From the NCBI RefSeq assembly GCF_947490095.1, contig NZ_CANLFS010000016.1, positions 1 through 64,000 of the forward strand: a stretch of 64,000 nt of DNA, read 5' to 3'. A program made the position numbers and the translations under genes. Numbering within the stretch: position 1 is the first letter of the stretch; every line of letters starts with the position of its first letter. The stretch comes from an uncultured Halomonas sp. (lineage in GTDB: Bacteria > Pseudomonadota > Gammaproteobacteria > Pseudomonadales > Halomonadaceae). Below the pieces are notes generated by a model that worked only from the letters and a program-made list of their open reading frames with translations, was not told the DNA's origin and ran no database searches. This document shows, in pieces, positions 34,694 through 45,986 of this stretch.

Positions 34694-34749
34694 CAGGAAA
34701 GTGTTGTCAGAAAAATGCTGTCAGGAAAGTACTGCCAGAAACGTGCTGT
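34694..34749 (-). repeat. Four tandem 14-bp repeats in the ssb leader
   Basis: On the plus strand: CAGGAAAGTGTTGT, CAGAAAAATGCTGT, CAGGAAAGTACTGC, CAGAAACGTGCTGT, back to back with no spacer. Each unit has a small CAG...CTG dyad. They lie just upstream of the ssb ribosome site (AAGGAG), downstream of a possible -10 TACAAT (34764-34759, minus strand), so would be transcribed in a leader of about 75 nt. Confidence 0.75.
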
Positions 34750-34821
34750 CACAGCTGCATTGTATCGCGGGCCGGGTCACGGCATGGCATGTCGTACCGG
34801 CCCGCGCGGATGAGGGCCTCG

Positions 34822-36210
34822 TCAGGCGCGCGCTCTTCCCGTATCGACCAGTCTAGCCAGTGCCTTCTCGTCGAGGCGCTGACGATCCACCTTGAGGTAG
34901 GCCAGGCATTCCTCGGGAACCACCAGCACGTCCTCTACGCCGGCCACCTCGGCAAACTTCGCCGCCAGGGTTTCCAGGGCATCTTCGCCATGATCGGCAT
35001 CGAACGCCACCACTTCACTGACCAGATGTGGCGGCTGCCGCATGCCCAGCATGACCACAAGCCAGGCCATGGTCAGCACGGCAGCGCCCAGGAAGACCGC
35101 CGACAGGCCCCACTGCTGAGACAGGGCGCCACCCAGCACGCCGCCGAGGAAGGCACCCAGGAACTGGCTGGTCGAGTAGACCCCCATGGCGGTGCCCTTG
35201 GCGCCGGCCGGGGCCAGCTTGCTGATCATGGACGGCAGCGTGGCCTCGAGAAGATTGAAGCCGGTGAAGTAAATCAGCAGCCAGCCCAGCAATCCCCAGA
35301 GACCCGCATCGACCCAGGCCATGCCCAGCAGGCTGACCAGCATCGCGGCGATAGCCAGCAGACATACGGCCTTCATGCGGCGATACTTCTCGGCGATCAC
35401 CACCAACGGCACCATGCCGACGAACGCCAGCAGCATCACGCCCAGATAGGCCAGGCCATGGCGCTCGGTAGGCAGCCCGGCCTCCAGCAACCGGAAAGGG
35501 ACCGCCACGAAGATCGCCATCAGTATCAGGTGCAGGGCGAAGATGGAAAGATCCAGCCGCAGCAGATCGGGGCGTCCCAGGGTATCGCTCAGCTGAGTGC
35601 GATCGATGCCCACATCGCGATGGCGCAAGCGACGCGGCGCGGGAGGCACCAGTCGCCAGAGTACCGGCAGCCCCAGGACCGCCATGGCGGCAGTGAACCA
35701 GAAGACCCCGGAGAGGCCGAAGCCGGCGGCGACCAGTGGCCCCAGCACCATGGCCACGGCGAAGGCAACGCCGATGGAGAGGCCGATGGTCGCCATCGCC
35801 GCCGTGCGGACCTGCTCCCGGGTCTGGTCGGCAAGCAACGCCATGATCGCGGCGGCCACCGCGCCGCTACCCTGCAGGCAGCGCCCCAGGATCACGCCGT
35901 TGATGGTCTCGGCACTCGCCGCCACCACGCTGCCCAGCAGGAACAGCACCAGGCCAACGGCGATCACCGGCTTGCGGCCCAGGCGGTCGGAGAGCATGCC
36001 GAAGGGGATCTGCAACACCGCCTGGGTCAGGCCATAGATGCCCAGGGCCAGGCCCACCAGCAGCGGCGTGGCACCGGCCAGGTCATCGGCATACAGGGCC
36101 AGCACCGGCAGCACCATGAACAGGCCCAGCATGCGAGTGGCGTAGAGACCGGCGAGACCGGTGATGGCACGCCGCTCGGCGGGGAGCAGCAGCCCGGAGA
36201 CCTTACGCAT
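34822..36210 (-). CDS. MFS transporter, YajR-like, with C-terminal ferredoxin-fold domain
   Basis: A 462-residue 12-helix major facilitator, likely a drug or metabolite exporter. It begins with GLAGLYATRMLGLFMVLPVLALYA and carries the motif-A-like GMLSDRLGRKPVIAVGL. The last 70 residues (from about ALETLAAKFAEVAGVEDVLVV) form the YAM-type domain seen in E. coli YajR (454 residues). ATG 36210 is chosen by alignment to the family; the frame extends further upstream without support. It is divergent from uvrA. Confidence 0.85.
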   Translation of the reverse strand: MRKVSGLLLPAERRAITGLAGLYATRMLGLFMVLPVLALYADDLAGATPLLVGLALGIYGLTQAVLQIPFGMLSDRLGRKPVIAVGLVLFLLGSVVAASAETINGVILGRCLQGSGAVAAAIMALLADQTREQVRTAAMATIGLSIGVAFAVAMVLGPLVAAGFGLSGVFWFTAAMAVLGLPVLWRLVPPAPRRLRHRDVGIDRTQLSDTLGRPDLLRLDLSIFALHLILMAIFVAVPFRLLEAGLPTERHGLAYLGVMLLAFVGMVPLVVIAEKYRRMKAVCLLAIAAMLVSLLGMAWVDAGLWGLLGWLLIYFTGFNLLEATLPSMISKLAPAGAKGTAMGVYSTSQFLGAFLGGVLGGALSQQWGLSAVFLGAAVLTMAWLVVMLGMRQPPHLVSEVVAFDADHGEDALETLAAKFAEVAGVEDVLVVPEECLAYLKVDRQRLDEKALARLVDTGRARA

Positions 36211-36314
36211 AGGCGTAGCCAATCTTCCTTGGAGGGGCGTCGTGCGCCCATGGAGTGGGCCGCCTATTCTAGCGGTTTGCCACCTGCCGGGGAAAGCCAA
36301 CATCCACGACGGCT

Positions 36315-36344
36315 TTGCCGGCGCCGGGAGGCGGCCCGTATAAT
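36315..36344 (+). promoter_or_regulatory. Sigma-70 promoter of uvrA
   Basis: TTGCCG (36315-36320), an 18-base spacer and a perfect TATAAT (36339-36344), about 30 bases before the start codon. No SOS (LexA) box is evident, unlike E. coli uvrA. Confidence 0.6.
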
Positions 36345-36373
36345 CGATCTTTTGCTGCCGTCATGAGGTGGGA

Positions 36374-39235
36374 ATGGACAGGATTCTGGTCAGGGGTGCC
36401 CGCACCCACAACCTGAAGAATATCGACGTCGAACTGCCCCGCGACAGGCTGATCGTGGTCACCGGGCTCTCCGGGTCGGGCAAGTCGTCGCTGGCCTTCG
36501 ATACGCTCTACGCCGAGGGCCAGCGGCGCTATGTGGAATCACTCTCCACGTATGCTCGCCAGTTCCTGTCGATGATGGAGAAGCCCGACGTCGACCATAT
36601 CGAGGGCCTCTCCCCGGCGATCTCCATCGAACAGAAGTCCACCTCCCACAACCCACGTTCTACCGTGGGGACCATCACCGAGATATACGACTACCTGCGC
36701 CTGCTGTTCGCCCGCGCCGGCACCCCGCGCTGCCCGGAGCACGGCGAGGACCTCGAGGCCCAGACCGTCTCCCAGATGGTCGACCAGGTACTGGCACTGC
36801 CCGAGGGCAGCAAGCTGATGCTGCTGGCCCCGGTGGTCAAGGGACGCAAGGGCGAGCACCTGCAGCTACTCGCCGAGCTGCGCGCCCAGGGCTTCGTGCG
36901 CGCCATGGTCGATGGCCAGGTACTCGAGCTCGACGATATCGCCCCGCTGGAGAAGACCCGCAAGCACGATATCAGTGTAGTGGTCGACCGCATCAAGGTG
37001 CGTGATGGGCTGCAGCAGCGTCTGGCGGAATCCTTCGAGACCGCCCTCGGCCTGGCCGACGGCGTTGCCATGATTCACTTCATGGACGGTGAGCAGGAGG
37101 ACATCGCCTTCTCGGCACGCTTCGCCTGCCCGGTGTGCGGCTACTCCATCGCCGAACTCGAGCCGCGCATGTTCTCCTTCAACAACCCCGCCGGCGCCTG
37201 CCCGACCTGTGATGGACTGGGGGTACAGCAGGTCTTCGACCCCGAGAAGCTGATCAGTCACCCGGAGCTGTCCCTGGCCGAGGGCGTGATCAAGGGCTGG
37301 GACCGACGCAGCGTCTTCTACTTCAACCAACTGCAGGCGGTGGCCGACCACTACCGCTTCACCCTGGAGACCCCCTGGAAGGAGCTGGCACGCCACGAGC
37401 GCGAGGTGATCCTCCACGGCAGCGGCCGCGACGATATTACCTTCCACTACGTCAATGACCGCGGCCGCAAGGTGTCTCGCGAACATCCCTTCGAGGGCGT
37501 GCTGCCCAATCTGCAGCGCCGCTATCGCGAGACCGAATCGAGCATGGTGCGTGAAGAGCTGGCCCGCTATATTGCCGTGCAGCCCTGCCCCGGCTGTGAA
37601 GGGTCACGGCTGCGCAAGGAATCGCGGCATGTCTTCATCGATGAGCGCTCCCTGCCCGAGATGGTCCGCCTGCCCATCGGCGAGGCCTGGCGCTACTTCA
37701 AGGCTCTCGAACTGTCCGGCCGCCGCGGCGAGATCGCCGTCAAGATCATCAACGAGATCCATGCCCGCCTGGAGTTTCTGGTCAACGTGGGCCTCGACTA
37801 TCTCAATCTGGAGCGCAGCGCCGAGACCCTCTCCGGCGGCGAGGCCCAGCGTATCCGCCTGGCCAGCCAGATCGGTGCCGGCCTGGTGGGCGTCATGTAT
37901 ATTCTCGACGAGCCCTCCATCGGCCTGCACCAGCGCGACAATGACCGCCTCCTGAAGACGCTCGAGCGCCTGCGCGACCTGGGCAACACCGTGATCGTGG
38001 TGGAGCATGACGAGGACGCCATCCGCGCCGCCGATCACGTGCTCGACATCGGCCCCGGCGCCGGTGTGCACGGGGGCCAGATCATCGCCCAGGGCACCCC
38101 GGCCCAGATCATCGACAACGACGCGTCGCTGACCGGCCAGTACCTCGCCGGCACACGGTGCATCGAGGTGCCGCCCTGGCGTATTCCCGGCAACCCGGAA
38201 AAAATGATCCGCCTCTCCGGGGCCAGCGGCAACAACCTCCAGGACGTCACCCTGGAACTGCCCCTGGGGCTGTTCGTCTGCGTCACCGGCGTCTCCGGGT
38301 CGGGCAAGTCGACGCTGATCAACTCGACCCTGATGCCCATCGCCGCCCGCGAGCTCAACCACGCCACCAGCCTGACGCCGGCGGCCCACGACGGGATCGA
38401 GGGGCTCGACCGGCTCGACAAGGTGATCGATATCGATCAGAGCCCCATCGGGCGCACCCCCCGCTCCAACCCGGCCACCTACACCGGCATCTTCACGCCG
38501 ATCCGTGAGCTCTTCGCCGGTACCCAGGAGGCACGCTCACGGGGTTACAAGCCCGGCCGCTTCTCCTTCAACGTCAAGGGCGGGCGCTGCGAGGCGTGCC
38601 AGGGCGAGGGCATGATCAAGGTGGAGATGCATTTCCTCCCCGATATCTACGTGCCCTGCGACGTCTGCAAGGGCAAGCGCTACAACCGCGAGACCCTGGA
38701 GATCGCCTACAAGGGCAAGAGCATCGACGAGGTGCTGGGGATGACCGTGGAAGAGGCGCTGGCGTTCTTCAGCCCCGTTCCGGCCATCGCCCGGCGCCTG
38801 CAGACCCTGCTCGATGTGGGTCTCTCCTATATCCGCCTGGGCCAGAGCGCCACTACCCTGTCCGGCGGCGAAGCGCAGCGGGTCAAGCTCGCCCGGGAAC
38901 TGGCCAAGCGCGATACCGGCAAGACCCTGTATATCCTCGACGAGCCGACCACCGGCCTGCACTTCGAGGATATCCGCCAGCTGCTCGGCGTACTCCACCG
39001 CCTGCGCGACCACGGCAACAGCATCGTGGTGATCGAACACAACCTGGATGTGATCAAGACCGCGGACTGGCTGATCGACCTGGGGCCCGAGGGCGGCTCC
39101 GGCGGCGGGCGCATCATCGCCGAGGGTACCCCCGAGCAGGTCGCCGAGATGGAAGTCTCCCACACCGGACACTTCCTGAAGCCGTTGCTGGAGCGAGCCA
39201 GGGAGCACTCCGAGAAGGCGAAGAGCACGGCGTAA
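36374..39235 (+). CDS. uvrA: Excinuclease ABC subunit A
   Basis: The damage-recognition ATPase of nucleotide excision repair. It has 953 residues (E. coli 940) and two ABC modules: Walker [10 protein letters not shown] near residue 32 and GVSGSGKST near 640, ABC signatures LSGGEAQR in each half, and DEPS/DEPT Walker B. Zinc sites are CPVCG...CPTCDG and CEACQGEG...[11 protein letters not shown] 36374 with GAGG upstream is preferred over the in-frame GTG at 36368, a difference of two residues. Confidence 0.97.
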   Translation: MDRILVRGARTHNLKNIDVELPRDRLIVVTGLSGSGKSSLAFDTLYAEGQRRYVESLSTYARQFLSMMEKPDVDHIEGLSPAISIEQKSTSHNPRSTVGTITEIYDYLRLLFARAGTPRCPEHGEDLEAQTVSQMVDQVLALPEGSKLMLLAPVVKGRKGEHLQLLAELRAQGFVRAMVDGQVLELDDIAPLEKTRKHDISVVVDRIKVRDGLQQRLAESFETALGLADGVAMIHFMDGEQEDIAFSARFACPVCGYSIAELEPRMFSFNNPAGACPTCDGLGVQQVFDPEKLISHPELSLAEGVIKGWDRRSVFYFNQLQAVADHYRFTLETPWKELARHEREVILHGSGRDDITFHYVNDRGRKVSREHPFEGVLPNLQRRYRETESSMVREELARYIAVQPCPGCEGSRLRKESRHVFIDERSLPEMVRLPIGEAWRYFKALELSGRRGEIAVKIINEIHARLEFLVNVGLDYLNLERSAETLSGGEAQRIRLASQIGAGLVGVMYILDEPSIGLHQRDNDRLLKTLERLRDLGNTVIVVEHDEDAIRAADHVLDIGPGAGVHGGQIIAQGTPAQIIDNDASLTGQYLAGTRCIEVPPWRIPGNPEKMIRLSGASGNNLQDVTLELPLGLFVCVTGVSGSGKSTLINSTLMPIAARELNHATSLTPAAHDGIEGLDRLDKVIDIDQSPIGRTPRSNPATYTGIFTPIRELFAGTQEARSRGYKPGRFSFNVKGGRCEACQGEGMIKVEMHFLPDIYVPCDVCKGKRYNRETLEIAYKGKSIDEVLGMTVEEALAFFSPVPAIARRLQTLLDVGLSYIRLGQSATTLSGGEAQRVKLARELAKRDTGKTLYILDEPTTGLHFEDIRQLLGVLHRLRDHGNSIVVIEHNLDVIKTADWLIDLGPEGGSGGGRIIAEGTPEQVAEMEVSHTGHFLKPLLERAREHSEKAKSTA

Positions 39236-39260
39236 CAACCCGCTGTACGCACCGCATGAG

Positions 39261-39286
39261 ACCCCGCAGGCCTTGCCTGACGGGGT
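39261..39286 (+). terminator. uvrA terminator
   Basis: ACCCCG-CAGGC / GCCTG-A-CGGGGT with a CTT loop and one bulged A, followed by TTAC. It is the first of two hairpins between the convergent uvrA and rplQ genes. Confidence 0.6.
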
Positions 39287-39315
39287 TTACTCATGACTTA
39301 CGGCGAAGCCGAACG

Positions 39316-39348
39316 AAAAAAACCGGCCCCTTGCGGGAGCCGGTTTTT
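39316..39348 (-). terminator. Terminator of the alpha operon (rplQ end)
   Basis: A hairpin AAAACCGGC ... GCCGGTTTT with an inner CCC/GGG stem. Read on the minus strand it ends in a run of T, the classic factor-independent form; it can work in both directions. Confidence 0.8.
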
Positions 39349-39382
39349 CTTTACAGCGCATGCCTGGCCTGAGGCCCGAGGA

Positions 39383-39766
39383 TCACTCCTCGTCGGCATC
39401 CTCGACGATCGGGCGATCGACGAGTTCGACGAAGGCCATGGGGGCGTTATCGCCAGCGCGGAAACCGCACTTGAGAATACGGACGTAACCGCCCGGACGC
39501 TCGACGTAACGCGGACCCAGCTCGTTGAAGAGCTTGCCAACCGCATCCTTGGAACGGGTGCGGCTGAAGGCCAGACGACGATTGGCGACGCTGTCCTGCT
39601 TGGCCAGAGTGATCAGCGGCTCGATGACGCGACGCAGCTCTTTGGCCTTGGGCAGAGTTGTCTTGATCATTTCATGCTCGATCAGCGACACGCTCATGTT
39701 CTTGAACATGGCCTGGCGATGCGAGCTGTTACGGTTCAACTGGCGACCGCTTTTACGATGACGCAT
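39383..39766 (-). CDS. rplQ: 50S ribosomal protein L17
   Basis: 127 residues, the same as E. coli. It starts [20 protein letters not shown] and contains the conserved [19 protein letters not shown]. It sits around the exit-tunnel end of the large subunit. Last gene of the alpha operon, 39 bp after rpoA and followed by a strong terminator. Confidence 0.98.
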   Translation of the reverse strand: MRHRKSGRQLNRNSSHRQAMFKNMSVSLIEHEMIKTTLPKAKELRRVIEPLITLAKQDSVANRRLAFSRTRSKDAVGKLFNELGPRYVERPGGYVRILKCGFRAGDNAPMAFVELVDRPIVEDADEE

Positions 39767-39805
39767 GGTTGTGATTCCTTACCAAACTGGGACTCGAGTC
39801 GGCGC

Positions 39806-40804
39806 TCACGCAGAGGCCTTGTCGTCCTTCAGGCTTGCCGGCGGCCAGTTTTCCAGCCGCATGCCCAGGGAAAGACCGCGAGCTGCCAGGACGTCCTTGA
39901 TTTCATTCAGGGACTTCTTGCCGAGATTCGGCGTCTTGAGCAGCTCCACCTCGGTGCGCTGGATCAGATCGCCGATGTAGTAGATGTTCTCGGCCTTCAG
40001 GCAGTTCGCGCTGCGAACGGTCAACTCGAGATCGTCTACGGGGCGCAGCAGGATCGGATCGATATGATCCTCTTCCTCCTCCACTTCCTGTTCCTTGTCG
40101 GCTTCCAGGTCGACAAACGCGGCCAGCTGATCCTGCAGGATGGTCGCGCTGCGACGGATCGCCTCTTCGGGATCCAGGGTGCCGTCGGTTTCCAGGTCGA
40201 TGATCAGCTTGTCGAGGTCGGTGCGCTGTTCGACACGCGCGGCCTCGACGCTGTAGGAAACGCGACGCACGGGGCTGAAGGTCGCATCCAGCTGCAGGCG
40301 GCCAATGGCGCGAGATTCGTCATCGGCCCCGACACGGGCATCCGCCGGCTCATAGCCACGGCCGCGCGCCACCTTGAGCTGCATCTTGAGCTCGGCACCC
40401 TCGTTGACGTGGGCGATGATGTGGTCGGGGTTGACGATCTCAACGTCATGGTCGAGGGCGATATCGCCCGCAGTCACGACGGCCGGGCCCTGCTTGTTCA
40501 GCGAGAGCACCGCCTCGTCGCGGCTATGCATCTTGATCGCCACGTCCTTGAGGTTCAGGAGGATCTCGATGACATCTTCCTGGACGCCCTCGATCGCGCT
40601 GTACTCATGCTCGACGCCGCCGATCTCGGCCTCTACCACGGCACAGCCGGGCATGGACGAGAGCAGGATGCGACGCAGGGCGTTGCCCAGCGTGTGGCCG
40701 AAGCCACGCTCGAAGGGCTCGAGCACGATCTTCGCGTGGTGTGCACTGATCTCTTCGACCTTGATGTCGCGCGGGCGAAGAAACTCTGTCACTGAACGCT
40801 GCAT
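39806..40804 (-). CDS. rpoA: RNA polymerase alpha subunit
   Basis: 332 residues. The N-terminal assembly domain (about 1-235; [25 protein letters not shown]) directs alpha dimerisation. A flexible acidic linker ([17 protein letters not shown]) joins it to the C-terminal domain, which binds UP elements and activators ([31 protein letters not shown]). The linker is a little longer and more acidic than in E. coli, as often seen in halophiles. Between rpsD and rplQ. Confidence 0.98.
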   Translation of the reverse strand: MQRSVTEFLRPRDIKVEEISAHHAKIVLEPFERGFGHTLGNALRRILLSSMPGCAVVEAEIGGVEHEYSAIEGVQEDVIEILLNLKDVAIKMHSRDEAVLSLNKQGPAVVTAGDIALDHDVEIVNPDHIIAHVNEGAELKMQLKVARGRGYEPADARVGADDESRAIGRLQLDATFSPVRRVSYSVEAARVEQRTDLDKLIIDLETDGTLDPEEAIRRSATILQDQLAAFVDLEADKEQEVEEEEDHIDPILLRPVDDLELTVRSANCLKAENIYYIGDLIQRTEVELLKTPNLGKKSLNEIKDVLAARGLSLGMRLENWPPASLKDDKASA

Positions 40805-40890
40805 ATGAACACCTTTCAGGCTGCCAAACGGATACTGGGTACTCTTGGCCTGCTCCCGTCACCGGGAGCAGGCACGGCGCTTGGCACCGC

Positions 40891-41511
40891 TTACTTGGAG
40901 TACAGCTCGACGATCAGGGCCTCGTTGATGTCGGCAGACAGGTCGCCACGCTCGGGCAGCGCCTTGAAAGTGCCTTCCATCTTCTTGGCATCGACCTCGA
41001 TCCAGGCCACGTCGCCGCGGTTGGCGGCCAGGGCCAGGGCGTTCTGGATGCGCGCCTGATTCTTCGCCTTTTCACGAACGGAGACCACGTCACCGGGCTT
41101 GACCTGGTAGGACGCCACGTTGACGGTCTTGCCATTCACGACGATGGCCTTGTGGCTGACCAGCTGCCGAGCCTCGGAGCGAGTCGAGCCGTAGCCCATG
41201 CGGTAGACGACGTTGTCCAGTCGGGATTCGAGAAGCTGCAGCAACACTTCGCCGGTCGCGCCCTTGAGACGGGCCGCTTCCTTGTAGTAGTTGCGGAACT
41301 GCTTCTCGAGTACGCCATACATGCGACGTACTTTCTGCTTCTCGCGAAGCTGCAAGCCGTATTCGGAAATACGCTGACGGCGCTGGCCGTGCACACCCGG
41401 GATCTGCTCGGATTTGCACTTCTTCTCGAAGGGAGTGACACCGCTCTTCAGAAAGAGGTCGGTCCCCTCACGACGAGACAGTTTGCACTTCGGTCCAATG
41501 TAACGAGCCAT
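40891..41511 (-). CDS. rpsD: 30S ribosomal protein S4
   Basis: 206 residues, the E. coli length. It starts [21 protein letters not shown] and has the S4 RNA-binding domain at about 95-155 ([27 protein letters not shown]). It nucleates 30S assembly on 16S rRNA and in enteric bacteria represses the alpha operon. An 86-bp gap separates it from rpoA. Confidence 0.98.
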   Translation of the reverse strand: MARYIGPKCKLSRREGTDLFLKSGVTPFEKKCKSEQIPGVHGQRRQRISEYGLQLREKQKVRRMYGVLEKQFRNYYKEAARLKGATGEVLLQLLESRLDNVVYRMGYGSTRSEARQLVSHKAIVVNGKTVNVASYQVKPGDVVSVREKAKNQARIQNALALAANRGDVAWIEVDAKKMEGTFKALPERGDLSADINEALIVELYSK

Positions 41512-41523
41512 GAATCTGTCTCC

Positions 41524-41910
41524 TTAAACGCGGCGTTTCTTCGGCGGACGGCAGCCATTATGGGGAATGGGCGTCGCGTCAATGATGCTCTGCACGCGGA
41601 AGCCGGCGGCATTGAGCGCGCGCACGGCGGATTCACGGCCAGGACCGGGGCCCTTGACCAGCACGTCGACGTTTTTCACACCATACTCGGCTGCAGCGGT
41701 CGCTGCACGCTCGCTTGCTACTTGAGCAGCGAACGGGGTGCTCTTGCGAGAACCACGAAAACCCGAACCACCGGCAGTTGCCCAGGAAAGGGCATTGCCC
41801 TGGCGGTCTGTGATCGTAATGATCGTGTTGTTAAAAGAGGCGTGGATATGCGCGACGGCATCCACTACCTGCTTTTTAACCTTCTTGCGATTGCTACGCG
41901 GGTTAGCCAT
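41524..41910 (-). CDS. rpsK: 30S ribosomal protein S11
   Basis: 128 residues. Conserved core [21 protein letters not shown] and C-terminal [18 protein letters not shown] mark S11, part of the platform at the mRNA exit. It lies 39 bp after rpsM and 12 bp before rpsD. Confidence 0.98.
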   Translation of the reverse strand: MANPRSNRKKVKKQVVDAVAHIHASFNNTIITITDRQGNALSWATAGGSGFRGSRKSTPFAAQVASERAATAAAEYGVKNVDVLVKGPGPGRESAVRALNAAGFRVQSIIDATPIPHNGCRPPKKRRV

Positions 41911-41949
41911 GTTGATGATTCTTCCTGTCTTTACGCCAGAACGTGCGTG

Positions 41950-42306
41950 TTATTTGCGGATCGGCTTGCGCGGGCCCTTACGGGTACGCGCATTGGTCTT
42001 GGTACGCTGACCACGCAGCGGAAGACCACGACGATGACGCAGACCACGATAGCAACCCAGGTCCATGAGACGCTTGATATTCAGCGTCACATCACGACGA
42101 AGGTCACCTTCAACGGTGTACTTGCCGACTTCAGAACGCAGGGTGTCGATCTCTTCAGATGACAGTTCCTGGATCTTGGTCGTCGGCACGATGCCGGACG
42201 CGGCACAGATGTCCTGTGCACGAGTGCGGCCAATCCCGAAGATATAGGTCAGCGAGATCGCCGCATGCTTGTTGTCCGGGATATTGACGCCTGCAATACG
42301 GGCCAT
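41950..42306 (-). CDS. rpsM: 30S ribosomal protein S13
   Basis: 118 residues starting [20 protein letters not shown], with the basic C-terminus [21 protein letters not shown] that reaches the P-site tRNA and forms bridges to the large subunit. First gene of the alpha operon, behind a promoter in the 124-bp gap after rpmJ. Confidence 0.98.
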   Translation of the reverse strand: MARIAGVNIPDNKHAAISLTYIFGIGRTRAQDICAASGIVPTTKIQELSSEEIDTLRSEVGKYTVEGDLRRDVTLNIKRLMDLGCYRGLRHRRGLPLRGQRTKTNARTRKGPRKPIRK

Positions 42307-42364
42307 CAGCTTACTCCGAATATGTGAGCGGCTTGCTCGTTGGGTCTACTACAAAAGGCGCAAC

Positions 42365-42393
42365 AGCATACCCCTTTACCCTGCAGAGGGCAA
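42365..42393 (-). promoter_or_regulatory. Alpha operon promoter
   Basis: On the minus strand TTGCCC (42393-42388), a 17-base spacer and TATGCT (42370-42365). This would give a leader of about 55-60 nt before rpsM, where enteric bacteria have the S4-binding translational control site. The -35 lies in a partial dyad (CCCTGCAGAGGG core). Confidence 0.55.
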
Positions 42394-42430
42394 GGGGGAT
42401 GCCGGCACCCGGTTCAGCGCAGTGTCAGGA

Positions 42431-42544
42431 TCAACCCTGACGCTGCTTGTGCCGCGGTTCCGTGCAGATGACGCGGACAGCGCCATTGCGACGGATGATC
42501 TTGCAGTTGCGGCACATTTTCTTCACGGAAGCTCGAACTTTCAT
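42431..42544 (-). CDS. rpmJ: 50S ribosomal protein L36
   Basis: A 37-residue gene, too short to be picked up by most size cut-offs: [20 protein letters not shown], then [17 protein letters not shown]. The CxxC ... C ... H set is complete, so this is the zinc-binding (C+) form. It lies 72 bp after secY and before the alpha operon promoter, as in E. coli. Confidence 0.95.
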   Translation of the reverse strand: MKVRASVKKMCRNCKIIRRNGAVRVICTEPRHKQRQG

Positions 42545-42616
42545 CGTTCCATCTCCAAAGTCGGCTAGCGAGGCGACCCTCACGGGTCGCCACGTACCAG
42601 TTCGACGGGCGGCGCC

Positions 42617-43948
42617 TCAGCGCGTGATACCGCCGCCGCCGTAGCCTTTCAGGTTGGACTTCTTCATCACCGACTCATACTGATTCGACATGAGGTGCGA
42701 CTGCACCTGTCCCATGAAGTCCATGATCACCACCACCACGATCAGAAGCGAGGTACCGCCGAAGAAGAACGGCACGTTCCACGCCACGATCAGGAACTGG
42801 GGCATCAGGGAAACCGCAGTGATGTACAAGGCGCCGAACAGGGTCAGACGAGTCATGACCTTGTCGACGTAGCGAGCGGTCTGCTCGCCAGGACGAATCC
42901 CCGGCAGGAAGGCACCCGACTTCTTGAGGTTGTCGGCGACGTCCTTGGGATTGAAGACCAGCGCTGTGTAAAAGAAGCAGAAGAATACCACCGCCGCGGC
43001 AAAAAGCAAGATGTACAGTGGCTGTCCCGGACCCAGGGCCTGGGATGCGCGCTGCAGCCAGTCGAGGCCGTCACCCGCACCTACCCACTGTCCCAGCGAT
43101 GCCGGCAGCAACAGAATGCTGGAGGCAAAGATGGGCGGAATGACACCCGCCATGTTCACCTTGAGCGGCAGGTAGCTGCTCTGACCGGCATACATCTTGT
43201 TGCCGACCTGACGACGCGGATAGTTCACGGTGATGCGGCGTTGACCGCGCTCGATGAACACCACGAAGGCCACGGTCGCCACCCCCAGGGCCGTGAGGGC
43301 CAGCAGCGGCAGGACGTTCCACGCCCCCTCGTTGCGGGCCAGCTCGAAGGCCTGGCCGACGGCGCCGGGCAGCCCCGCCACGATACCGGAGAAAATCAGC
43401 AGCGAGATGCCGTTGCCGATGCCCTTCTCGGTGATCTGTTCGCCCAGCCACATCAGGAACACCGCACCGCCAACGAAGGTGACGATGGCGGTGAAATAGA
43501 AGCTGAAGTCGGCGGTATAGGCGACGCCCTGACTGGCCAGACCCACCGACATGCCGGTGGCCTGAACGAGGGCCAGGGCAACGGTGCCGTAGCGCGTATA
43601 CTGGCTAATCTTGCGCCGCCCGGCCTCGCCTTCCTTCTTGAGCTGCTCAAGATGGGGCGAGACCGCGGTCAACAGCTGCATGATGATCGACGCCGATATA
43701 TAGGGCATGATGCCCAGGGCGAAGATGCTCATGCGCTCCAGGGCACCACCCGAGAACATGTTGAACATGCCCAGGATGGTGCCCTGCTGCTCCCTGAACA
43801 AGGCAGCAAGCTGGTCAGGATTCATACCGGGCACGGGGATGTGGGCACCGATACGGTACACCACGATGGCGAGGAGCACGAAGCGCAGACGCGCCCATAG
43901 TTCACCTAGACCGCTGCCCATCGCCGGCATTTTTCCTGACTTCGCCAT
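42617..43948 (-). CDS. secY: Protein translocase channel subunit SecY
   Basis: 443 residues, as in E. coli, with ten membrane helices. The recognisable stretches are [29 protein letters not shown] at the start, [35 protein letters not shown] and the cytosolic loop before [20 protein letters not shown]. It forms the inner-membrane channel with SecE and SecG. Its start directly follows the rplO stop. Confidence 0.98.
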   Translation of the reverse strand: MAKSGKMPAMGSGLGELWARLRFVLLAIVVYRIGAHIPVPGMNPDQLAALFREQQGTILGMFNMFSGGALERMSIFALGIMPYISASIIMQLLTAVSPHLEQLKKEGEAGRRKISQYTRYGTVALALVQATGMSVGLASQGVAYTADFSFYFTAIVTFVGGAVFLMWLGEQITEKGIGNGISLLIFSGIVAGLPGAVGQAFELARNEGAWNVLPLLALTALGVATVAFVVFIERGQRRITVNYPRRQVGNKMYAGQSSYLPLKVNMAGVIPPIFASSILLLPASLGQWVGAGDGLDWLQRASQALGPGQPLYILLFAAAVVFFCFFYTALVFNPKDVADNLKKSGAFLPGIRPGEQTARYVDKVMTRLTLFGALYITAVSLMPQFLIVAWNVPFFFGGTSLLIVVVVIMDFMGQVQSHLMSNQYESVMKKSNLKGYGGGGITR

Positions 43949-44383
43949 TTAGCCCTCTACCTTGCCACCGGCGGCTTCGATCGCGGCACGGGCACCCTTG
44001 GTGACCTTGAGACCGCGAACCGTAACCGCCTTGTTCAGATCGCCGGAGAGAATCACCTTCGCATGCAGCGTGGCGTCCTTCAGCACGTTGGCCTGCTTGA
44101 GGGTCTCGAGGGTAACTTCGTCACCGGCGACCTTGGCCAGCTCGGCCAGGCGCACTTCCTCGGAAACCAGCGACTTCGCCGAGGTGAAGCCGAACTTCGG
44201 CAGACGCCGCTGCAGCGGCATCTGACCGCCCTCGAAGCCGGGCTTGACGCTACCGCCGCTACGCGACTTGAGGCCCTTGTGGCCACGGCCACCGGTCTTG
44301 CCCAGACCGGAGCCGATGCCACGACCGACGCGCTTCTCGGCGTGCTTGGAGCCCGGTGCCGGGCTCAGGCTATTGAGTTTCAT
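43949..44383 (-). CDS. rplO: 50S ribosomal protein L15
   Basis: 144 residues starting [22 protein letters not shown], with the Gly/Arg/Lys-rich [21 protein letters not shown] extension that threads into 23S rRNA. It lies 3 bp after rpmD and abuts secY. Confidence 0.98.
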   Translation of the reverse strand: MKLNSLSPAPGSKHAEKRVGRGIGSGLGKTGGRGHKGLKSRSGGSVKPGFEGGQMPLQRRLPKFGFTSAKSLVSEEVRLAELAKVAGDEVTLETLKQANVLKDATLHAKVILSGDLNKAVTVRGLKVTKGARAAIEAAGGKVEG

Positions 44384-44386
44384 GGA

Positions 44387-44569
44387 TTACTCTCCCTCAA
44401 CGCGCACAAGGTAGTTAACCTTGTGAATCATGCCGCGTACGGCGGGGGTATCTTCCAGTTGAACCGTGTGACCGATGCGACGCAGGCCGAGGCCTTGGAT
44501 GGTGGCCTTGTGCTTGGCCAACACGCCGATGGTGCTGCGGGTCTGGGTAACCTTGATCGTTGCTGCCAT
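44387..44569 (-). CDS. rpmD: 50S ribosomal protein L30
   Basis: 60 residues: [20 protein letters not shown] followed by the conserved [20 protein letters not shown]. The start at 44569 is set by family length; the same frame extends uselessly upstream into rpsE. Five bp after rpsE. Confidence 0.97.
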   Translation of the reverse strand: MAATIKVTQTRSTIGVLAKHKATIQGLGLRRIGHTVQLEDTPAVRGMIHKVNYLVRVEGE

Positions 44570-44574
44570 GGTGC

Positions 44575-45075
44575 TCACCCCGTGATCGCTTCGACAGGCA
44601 TACCGCGCTTGGCGGCGATGTCTTCCGGCGACTGAATGGCGCTCAGACCCTTGACGGTCGCCCGCACCACGTTCACCGGGTTGGTGGAGCCGTAGCACTT
44701 GGCCAGGACGTCATGGACGCCGGCCAGCTCCAGCACGGAGCGCATGGCGCCGCCGGCGATAACGCCGGTACCCTCGGAGGCGGGCTGCATGTACACCTTG
44801 GAGGCGCCGTGACGGGCCTTGATCGGGTACTGCAGGGTGCCGCCGGAGAGGTGCACCTTGACCATGTTGCGACGCGCCTGGTCCATTGCCTTCTGGATCG
44901 CGACCGGCACTTCACGTGCCTTGCCGCGACCGAAGCCGACACGACCCTTGCCGTCACCGACGACGGTCAGTGCGGTGAAACCGAAGACACGGCCACCCTT
45001 GACCACCTTGGCAACACGGTTGACCTGTACCAGTTTCTCCTGGAGGTCGCCGCTTTGCTGTTCGTTCTTCGCCAT
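44575..45075 (-). CDS. rpsE: 30S ribosomal protein S5
   Basis: 166 residues with the double-stranded-RNA-binding fold ([21 protein letters not shown]) and the C-terminal half with [20 protein letters not shown]. It is at the mRNA entrance and contributes to accuracy. The [12 protein letters not shown] loop is of the wild-type form. Confidence 0.98.
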   Translation of the reverse strand: MAKNEQQSGDLQEKLVQVNRVAKVVKGGRVFGFTALTVVGDGKGRVGFGRGKAREVPVAIQKAMDQARRNMVKVHLSGGTLQYPIKARHGASKVYMQPASEGTGVIAGGAMRSVLELAGVHDVLAKCYGSTNPVNVVRATVKGLSAIQSPEDIAAKRGMPVEAITG

Positions 45076-45086
45076 CGTAAAACCCT

Positions 45087-45437
45087 TTAGAATTCCAGGC
45101 CGCCTTCACGAGCGGCGTCGGCCAGGGCCTTGACGCGGCCGTGGTACTTGAAACCGGCGCGGTCGAAGGCTACCTGGGTGATGCCCGCTTGCTTGGCGCG
45201 CTCGGCAATGAGCTCACCAACCTTGGCGGCGGCGTCAGCGTTGCCGGTAGCACCTTCGCGCAGGACCTTGTCCAGCGTGGAAGCGCTGGCCAGGACCTTG
45301 CCGCCATCCGGCGAGATGATCTGCGCGTAAATGTGACGCGGGGTACGGTTGACGCACAGGCGATGCACGCCCAGCTCGCGGATCTTGGCGCGAGCACGGC
45401 GGGCACGACGGAGACGAGATTCTTTCTTCGCGTTCAT
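45087..45437 (-). CDS. rplR: 50S ribosomal protein L18
   Basis: 116 residues starting [19 protein letters not shown], with the 5S-rRNA-binding core [21 protein letters not shown] at the end. Between rplF (9 bp) and rpsE (11 bp). Confidence 0.98.
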   Translation of the reverse strand: MNAKKESRLRRARRARAKIRELGVHRLCVNRTPRHIYAQIISPDGGKVLASASTLDKVLREGATGNADAAAKVGELIAERAKQAGITQVAFDRAGFKYHGRVKALADAAREGGLEF

Positions 45438-45446
45438 AACCCTGCC

Positions 45447-45977
45447 TTACTTCTTCTTGGCTTCTTTGCGACGCACCTGCTCGTCGGCGTACCTTACACC
45501 CTTGCCCTTGTAGGGCTCGGGCGGACGGAAGGCGCGGATTTCCGCGGCAGCATGGCCGAGTTTCTGCTTGTCCGCGCTCTTCAGCACGATCACGGTGTTC
45601 TTCGGCGTTTCCGCCGTGACACCCTCAGGCAGTGAATACTCGACCGGGTGCGAGAAGCCCAGTGACAGATTGAGCGTCTGGCCCTTGGCCTGGGCACGAT
45701 AACCGACGCCGACGATTTCGAGTGTCTTGGTGAAGCCTTCGCTCACGCCGGTCACCAGGTTCTGCACCAGGGCGCGGGTAGTACCGGCCATGGCCCAGGT
45801 CTTGGCAGACTCGCTAGGGGCGAAGGTCAGCTGACCCTCTTCCTGACCCACCACCACATCGTGGTGAAGGGTCATTGACAGCGTGCCCTGGCCGCCCTTG
45901 GCGGTCAGCTGGTCACCGTCGAGCTTGATCTCGACGCCAGCGGGCACTTTTACTGGATATTTGGCTACGCGGGACAT
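45447..45977 (-). CDS. rplF: 50S ribosomal protein L6
   Basis: 176 residues. Two repeated L6 folds begin with [20 protein letters not shown], and the C-terminal signature [15 protein letters not shown] lies near the sarcin-ricin loop. It is 9 bp after rpsH. Confidence 0.98.
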   Translation of the reverse strand: MSRVAKYPVKVPAGVEIKLDGDQLTAKGGQGTLSMTLHHDVVVGQEEGQLTFAPSESAKTWAMAGTTRALVQNLVTGVSEGFTKTLEIVGVGYRAQAKGQTLNLSLGFSHPVEYSLPEGVTAETPKNTVIVLKSADKQKLGHAAAEIRAFRPPEPYKGKGVRYADEQVRRKEAKKK

Positions 45978-45986
45978 TCCAAACTC

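Noticed and set aside
34579..36366. 595-codon plus-strand frame opposite the MFS gene
   Set aside because: Gln/His/Arg-rich translation without any family features; antisense artefact.
36211..36367. LexA (SOS) box upstream of uvrA, and likewise upstream of ssb
   Set aside because: No CTGT-N8-ACAG match seen in either upstream region.
42695..43900. Long plus-strand frame opposite secY
   Set aside because: Antisense artefact; secY is complete and its helices account for the composition.
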